Part shown: piece after piece, positions 1-5,283 of the stretch
How positions within the stretch are numbered: position 1 is the first letter of the stretch
Layout of the letters: each line of letters opens with the position of its first letter
Assembly (NCBI GenBank): GCA_011330545.1
Contig: DRQI01000203.1
Location: 1 to 5,283 of the forward strand
DNA: 5,283 nt
Direction: 5' to 3'
Source of the DNA: Flavobacteriia bacterium
GTDB taxonomy: Bacteria; Bacteroidota; Bacteroidia; Flavobacteriales; Flavobacteriaceae
Notes under the pieces: generated by a model
What the model was told of the DNA's origin: nothing
The model's database searches: none
The model's input: only the letters and a program-made list of their open reading frames with translations
Program-made: the position numbers and the translations under genes

Positions 1-474
1 AAAATCAAAGGGCATGCTCTTGAATTACGGGTGTATGCCGAAGATTCTTTACACGATTTTTCACCCAGTATTGGTACTTTGACAACATACCAACTTCCAA
101 AAGGAAAAAATATTCGTGTAGATGATGGTTTTAAAGAAGGTATGGAAATTCCTATTTATTACGACCCTATGTTGTCAAAATTAATTACCTATGGCAAAGA
201 CAGGCCTGCGGCCATTCAATTGATGAAAGAAGCCATTAGCCAATACAAAGTAGAAGGTGTTGAAACTACCTTGCCGTTTGGCAAATTTGTCTGTGAACAT
301 GACGCTTTTACCTCAGGAAATTTTGATACCCATTTTGTAAAAAATTATTATACCCCTGAGCATTTACAGCCACAGCAAGAAATAGAAGCCCATATTGCGG
401 CTACCATAGCATTGCAGCTGTATAGAGAAGAACAAGAAATTTTAAAACTTCCAACCCACAACCATGAAGCCTAA
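1..474 (+). CDS. Biotin carboxylase subunit of acyl-CoA (acetyl/propionyl-CoA) carboxylase, C-terminal part (5' end outside window)
   Basis: This is the C-terminal 157 residues of a biotin carboxylase, the ATP- and bicarbonate-dependent subunit that carboxylates the biotin carrier protein in the cytoplasm. The reading frame is open from base 1 and opens with [15 protein letters not shown], which matches the start of the biotin carboxylase C-terminal domain (E. coli AccC: GHAVECRINAEDP). The Arg at bases 28-30 aligns with the conserved active-site Arg338 of E. coli AccC. Further family marks follow: the SPSIG segment, [13 protein letters not shown], and the [24 protein letters not shown] helix region. 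A GTG at base 31 lies inside the conserved domain and is not the start. After the domain a roughly 40-residue helical tail (about [15 protein letters not shown] onward) ends the protein with no biotin-attachment AMKM motif, so the carrier is a separate protein, presumably encoded upstream. The stop overlaps the next gene by 11 bases, which suggests translational coupling. Whether the complex prefers acetyl- or propionyl-CoA cannot be read from this subunit. Confidence 0.93.
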   Translation, partial: KIKGHALELRVYAEDSLHDFSPSIGTLTTYQLPKGKNIRVDDGFKEGMEIPIYYDPMLSKLITYGKDRPAAIQLMKEAISQYKVEGVETTLPFGKFVCEHDAFTSGNFDTHFVKNYYTPEHLQPQQEIEAHIAATIALQLYREEQEILKLPTHNHEA

Positions 475-2005
475 AATTCAACAATTACAAGATAAAATTG
501 CCGAAGCGAAATTAGGCGGAGGCCAACAGCGCATTGACAAACAGCACAAAAAAGGAAAGTTAACCGCTAGAGAACGTATAGAATATCTACTCGATGAAGG
601 TTCTTTTGAAGAATCAGGTATTTTAGTTACACACCGCACTACCGATTTCGGCATGGAAAAACAACAATTTTATGGCGATGGGGTGGTTACGGGATATGGA
701 ACTATAAATAACCGGCTAGTCTATATTTATGCACAAGATTTTACCGTTTTCGGAGGTGCTTTATCAGAAACACATGCCGAAAAAATTTGTAAAGTGATGG
801 ATATGGCCTTAAAAGTTGGGGCGCCCATCATCGGGTTAAACGATTCGGGTGGTGCCCGTATTCAAGAAGGCGTTCGTTCTTTAGGTGGTTATGCCGATAT
901 TTTTTATAGAAATGTACAATCTTCGGGAGTTATCCCTCAAATTTCGGCTATCATGGGGCCTTGTGCCGGAGGTGCCGTATACTCTCCGGCAATGACCGAT
1001 TTTACCATTATGGTAGAAGATACCAGTTATATGTTTGTTACGGGTCCCAACGTAGTAAAAACAGTAACCAATGAGGTTGTTACCTCTGAAGAACTCGGTG
1101 GGGCGAGTACTCATTCTACAAAATCAGGAGTTACACATCTTACGGCAGCCAATGATATTGCCTGTTTAGAAGATATTAAAAAACTATTGAGTTATATTCC
1201 TCAAAATAACAAAAAACTCACAGCAAAGCTGCCTTATGAAATCGGAAATGAAATCCGTGAAGAATTAGAAGGTATCATTCCTGATGAAAGTAATAAACCC
1301 TATGATATGCGGTCGGTAATTTCGGGAATATCCGATACTGATAGTTTTTTTGAAATCCATAAAGACTATGCAGAGAATATTGTGGTAGGCTTTTCGCGGA
1401 TTGGCGGAAGAAGTATCGGTATTATTGCTAATCAACCGATGAGCTTGGCCGGATGTTTGGATGTAGATTCTTCAAAAAAAGGTGCGCGCTTTACGCGTTT
1501 TTGCGATTGCTTTAATATTCCTTTATTGGTATTGGTAGATGTTCCCGGATTTTTACCGGGTACCCACCAAGAGTGGAATGGTATTATTACCAACGGTGCC
1601 AAATTATTATACGCATTAAGTGAAGCAACAGTACCTAGAGTTACCGTGATTACGCGTAAAGCCTATGGTGGTGCCTATGATGTAATGAACTCTAAACATA
1701 TTGGAGCAGATATGAATTTTGCTTGGCCTACAGCAGAAATTGCCGTGATGGGTGCCAAAGGCGCTGCCGAAATTATCTTTAAAAAAGAAATTAGCGAAGC
1801 TGATGACCCTGAAGCAAAATGGAAAGAAAAAGAAGCCGAATATGCCTTCAAGTTTGCAGATCCGTACAGAGCAGCCCGAAGGGGTTTTGTAGATGAAGTT
1901 ATTTTACCGAAAGAAACTAGAAGAAAACTAATCAAAGCCTTTACCGTGTTAGAAGGCAAGAAAGTGAATCGGCCCGATAGAAAGCATGGGAATATTCCGT
2001 TGTAA
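464..2005 (+). CDS. pccB: Acyl-CoA carboxylase carboxyltransferase beta subunit, propionyl-CoA carboxylase type
   Basis: This 513-residue subunit moves the carboxyl group from biotin to an acyl-CoA, most likely propionyl-CoA to (S)-methylmalonyl-CoA, in the cytoplasm. It is full length for the PccB family. The N-terminal crotonase-like half starts with LGGGQQRID (17-25) and [13 protein letters not shown] (32-44), followed by [11 protein letters not shown] (126-136) and the first oxyanion-hole segment [12 protein letters not shown] (165-176). The C-terminal half has [10 protein letters not shown] (358-367), the second oxyanion segment YGGAYDVM (401-408) and [14 protein letters not shown] (421-434). 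It ends RKHGNIPL, nearly identical to the end of human PCCB. Asp406 in GGAYDVM is the residue type found in propionyl-CoA enzymes, whereas acetyl-CoA-preferring actinobacterial homologues carry a hydrophobic residue there; this is recalled from the Streptomyces PccB/AccB work. The ATG sits inside the end of the biotin carboxylase gene, has no Shine-Dalgarno site and places the conserved N-terminus correctly. Related possibilities are methylmalonyl-CoA decarboxylase alpha or a broad acyl-CoA carboxylase beta; the BC neighbour argues for a carboxylase. Confidence 0.93.
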   Translation: MKPKIQQLQDKIAEAKLGGGQQRIDKQHKKGKLTARERIEYLLDEGSFEESGILVTHRTTDFGMEKQQFYGDGVVTGYGTINNRLVYIYAQDFTVFGGALSETHAEKICKVMDMALKVGAPIIGLNDSGGARIQEGVRSLGGYADIFYRNVQSSGVIPQISAIMGPCAGGAVYSPAMTDFTIMVEDTSYMFVTGPNVVKTVTNEVVTSEELGGASTHSTKSGVTHLTAANDIACLEDIKKLLSYIPQNNKKLTAKLPYEIGNEIREELEGIIPDESNKPYDMRSVISGISDTDSFFEIHKDYAENIVVGFSRIGGRSIGIIANQPMSLAGCLDVDSSKKGARFTRFCDCFNIPLLVLVDVPGFLPGTHQEWNGIITNGAKLLYALSEATVPRVTVITRKAYGGAYDVMNSKHIGADMNFAWPTAEIAVMGAKGAAEIIFKKEISEADDPEAKWKEKEAEYAFKFADPYRAARRGFVDEVILPKETRRKLIKAFTVLEGKKVNRPDRKHGNIPL

Positions 2006-2031
2006 TGGTTGGTTTTACTTAACCGGAACCT

Positions 2032-2436
2032 TTATTCCAAATCAGGTTTTTTACGGCTACTTTTCTTAGCCGAAAGTTTCTTTTTGTTGTCTAATCGCTT
2101 TTGAACTGATTTTTTAGAAGGTTTTGTTTTCTTTCTCTTTTTGGAGACAATGAGTCCTTTTTTAACAACTTCTAAAAATCGTTGAATGCTAATTTCTTTG
2201 TTCTTATGTTGGCTCCTGCTTTCGTCACAAAAAAGAATCAGTTTATTTTCTTTGGTCAGCCTATTGGCTATATTTTTTACTAATAATTCTTTTTGCTCAT
2301 CGGTAAGTTCATCGGAGGCGTCAATATCAAAAACCAATTCAATTTTTGACGATACTTTATTGACATGCTGCCCACCGGCACCACTGCTTTTAACAGCTTT
2401 GAAGTTTAATTCTTTGATGAGCTTTTCTGTATTCAT
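2032..2436 (-). CDS. arfB: ArfB/YaeJ-type alternative ribosome-rescue factor (peptidyl-tRNA hydrolase)
   Basis: This 134-residue protein is close in length to E. coli ArfB (140 residues). ArfB enters ribosomes stalled on mRNAs lacking a stop codon and hydrolyses the peptidyl-tRNA, freeing the ribosome. The sequence shows the release-factor catalytic domain with SSGAGGQHVNKVSS (17-30). Gly21-Gly22-Gln23 is the GGQ motif, with Gln23 as the catalytic residue, followed by the conserved HVNK. SRSQHKNKE (73-81) matches the next conserved element (EYRSQELNRE in E. coli). The C-terminus (about 92-130) is a lysine/arginine-rich tail resembling the ArfB tail that inserts into the empty mRNA entry channel. 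There is no stop-codon-recognition domain, which excludes RF1 and RF2. The ATG is the first start giving the conserved domain. A TATATTTA element 19 bases upstream (2455-2462) resembles the Bacteroidota -7 box TAnnTTTG with one mismatch, but I found no convincing -33 TTG at the right distance. The gene is probably monocistronic: katG upstream on the same strand has its own terminator, and pccB converges from the other side. Confidence 0.92.
   Translation of the reverse strand: MNTEKLIKELNFKAVKSSGAGGQHVNKVSSKIELVFDIDASDELTDEQKELLVKNIANRLTKENKLILFCDESRSQHKNKEISIQRFLEVVKKGLIVSKKRKKTKPSKKSVQKRLDNKKKLSAKKSSRKKPDLE
2050..2087 (+). terminator. Possible intrinsic terminator of the carboxylase operon, inside the arfB 3' end
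   Basis: The arms CGGCTA (2054-2059) and TAGCCG (2067-2072) form a perfect 6-bp stem with a 7-base loop. The stem may extend past one A/A mismatch by T-A pairs. It is followed on the + strand by a T-rich tract (tttcttttt, 2077-2085). It lies 48 bases after the pccB stop and within codons for the lysine-rich C-terminus of the convergent arfB gene. The T-tract starts a few bases after the stem, so it is not an ideal terminator. Confidence 0.4.
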
Positions 2437-2663
2437 GCTAAATATCTAACGTTGTAAATATAGCAAATTTGTAGTCTTGAGAGAAGTACTTGTACATTTA
2501 CATCCTTAAAGCTCTCTCCCTTAAGGAAACCATACTTTTGTTCATTATTGCTAAAATAGAATACCTTTCTTTTTTCTAGATACCCGCTTTACATAAATAA
2601 ACCACTATACATTAGAAATCAATAATTTTAAACAAAAGAATGAAATTCTTTCTAAAAGGAGCC

Positions 2664-2752
2664 TGTCATTCTGAATGAAGTATGAAGAAGAATCTCATTA
2701 TGATGAGATTTAGCTCCGCTGAACGTACATTTATCGCTCTGTCGAAATGACA
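2664..2752. repeat. Degenerate REP-like intergenic palindromic repeat
   Basis: The element is bounded by 7-base inverted ends, TGTCATT (2664-2670) and AATGACA (2746-2752). At its centre is a perfect 8-base hairpin, AATCTCAT (2691-2698) and ATGAGATT (2703-2710), with a 4-base loop. The left arm (gtcattctgaatgaag ... gaagaatctcat) matches a palindromic unit very common between genes in Bacteroidota and other bacteria, whose usual form runs GTCATTCTGA-GCGAAG-GAAGAATCTC. The right arm is diverged and contains the fragments ctccgctgaac and gctctgtcgaaatgac, so it looks like a decayed or recombined copy. Such units are thought to be mobilised by REP-associated tyrosine transposases; none is encoded in this window. 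Copy number cannot be judged here. Confidence 0.6.
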
Positions 2753-2827
2753 AGATACCCTTTAAAGTTTATAGAAACTAACGTAACTGCAATGAAATTG
2801 CCGGGTTTTAACCTTTAACTTGATAAT

Positions 2828-2862
2828 AAAAAAAGTGGAAATGTAAATTATTACACTTCCAC
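2828..2862 (-). terminator. Intrinsic terminator of katG
   Basis: Read on the minus strand, GTGGAA-G-TGTAA, a 4-base loop, then TTACA-T-TTCCAC forms a 12-pair hairpin (2835-2862). The single non-Watson-Crick pair is G-T, which becomes a G-U wobble in the transcript. Seven T residues follow directly (2828-2834 complement). The hairpin begins 30 bases after the katG stop codon. On the + strand the same position would be an A/C mismatch and no T-tract follows, so the structure is built for leftward transcription. Confidence 0.88.
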
Positions 2863-2892
2863 CTTTACTGTGTTCTAACAGAACTTTTTTAC

Positions 2893-5181
<2,289 letters not shown>

Positions 5182-5194
5182 TTAATTAATTTTA

Positions 5195-5224
5195 GTTATA
5201 CCGTAAATATAAATGGCTTAACAA
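5195..5224 (-). promoter_or_regulatory. Possible katG promoter
   Basis: On the minus strand TTGTTA (5219-5224) and TATAAC (5195-5200) are separated by 18 bases, a sigma70-like arrangement ending 25 bases before the katG ATG. A Bacteroidota-style alternative, TATATTTA (similar to TAnnTTTG), lies between them but has no TTG at the expected distance. The region is so AT-rich that chance matches are likely. Confidence 0.35.
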
Positions 5225-5240
5225 CTTATATTTCTATAAA

Positions 5241-5255
5241 TGATAATGATTGTTT
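5241..5255. promoter_or_regulatory. Fur/PerR-like operator candidate upstream of katG
   Basis: The + strand sequence TGATAAT-G-ATTGTTT aligns with the 7-1-7 Fur box TGATAATNATTATCA: the left half is perfect and the right half matches at 4 of 7. Against the PerR box TTATAATNATTATAA the left half matches 6 of 7. An overlapping dyad ATTGTT-N5-AACAAT occupies 5249-5265. The site lies about 17 bases upstream of the possible -35 element. Regulation of catalase-peroxidase genes by Fur-family proteins is well known elsewhere, but here it rests on this partial match alone. Confidence 0.35.
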
Positions 5256-5283
5256 TTATAACAATATAAATAAAATCTATTCA

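Larger units (their letters stand above)
2437..2892. other. 456-base intergenic region between katG and arfB; no gene seen
   Basis: Both flanking genes run leftward, so this spacer holds the katG 3' end and the arfB 5' region. No credible coding sequence is present; the open frames are short, such as a 12-codon frame from base 2640 ending in the repeat. From left to right it contains a possible arfB -7-like box (2455-2462), a dyad TCCTTAA/TTAAGGA with an 11-base loop (2503-2509 and 2521-2527) of unknown role, a REP-like palindromic relic (2664-2752), the katG terminator (2828-2862), and a small dyad GTTCT-aac-AGAAC (2872-2884) just after the katG stop. The stretch 2528-2640 is plain AT-rich sequence in which I see nothing. 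Confidence 0.7.

Noticed and set aside
881..1114. Minus-strand open frame of 77 codons inside pccB
   Set aside because: It lies wholly opposite conserved PccB coding sequence and its translation shows no recognisable domain; it is a shadow frame.
1675..1959. Minus-strand open frame of 94 codons inside pccB
   Set aside because: It is antisense to the conserved C-terminal half of PccB and has no independent coding signal.
2186..2449. Plus-strand open frame of 87 codons opposite arfB, hydrophobic
   Set aside because: The hydrophobic look comes from reading the complement of lysine/glutamate-rich codons; ArfB on the other strand is clearly the real gene.
2503..2527. Dyad TCCTTAA / TTAAGGA with an 11-base loop upstream of arfB
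   Set aside because: The arms are short and AT-rich, there is no T-tract and no known operator match; mentioned only as part of the intergenic description.
2640..2678. Short plus-strand frame starting ATGAAATTCTTT
   Set aside because: It ends after 12 codons and runs into the palindromic repeat; nothing supports translation.
2872..2890. GTTCT-aac-AGAAC hairpin followed by six T on the + strand
   Set aside because: The stem is only 5 bp and no rightward gene lies upstream that would need a terminator here; the katG terminator at 2828-2862 is far stronger and faces the right way.

Overview
The window looks like chromosomal DNA from a Bacteroidota bacterium, most likely a flavobacterium. The DNA is AT-rich, none of the gene starts depends on a clear Shine-Dalgarno site, one protein carries a lipoprotein signal typical of the group, and an intergenic spacer holds a degenerate palindrome of the 'GTCATTCTGA...GAATCTC' kind common in these genomes. 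The lineage is an inference from these features; no marker gene is present.

Bases 1-2005 (+ strand) hold the end of an acyl-CoA carboxylase operon: the 3' part of a biotin carboxylase subunit, overlapping by 11 bases a complete carboxyltransferase beta subunit of the propionyl-CoA carboxylase type (pccB). The biotin carboxylase subunit ends without a biotin carrier domain, so the carrier protein must be encoded separately, probably upstream of the window. Together they would carboxylate propionyl-CoA (possibly also acetyl-CoA) to methylmalonyl-CoA (or malonyl-CoA).

Bases 2032-2436 (- strand) encode a small GGQ-motif peptidyl-tRNA hydrolase, ArfB, which rescues stalled ribosomes. It converges on pccB with a 26-base gap. 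A candidate terminator for the carboxylase operon lies inside the 3' end of arfB.

Bases 2437-2892 are non-coding and hold a REP-like palindromic relic and, at the right end, a good intrinsic terminator for katG. Bases 2893-5169 (- strand) encode a full two-domain catalase-peroxidase (KatG) with all heme-site residues intact. Its N-terminus is a lipoprotein signal peptide, so the enzyme is predicted to sit in the cell envelope rather than the cytoplasm. The upstream region (5170-5283) has a possible promoter and a Fur/PerR-like half-palindrome.

I see no mobile element, CRISPR array, RNA gene or clearly new multi-gene system. The most notable item is the exported lipoprotein KatG and its possible metal/peroxide-responsive control.
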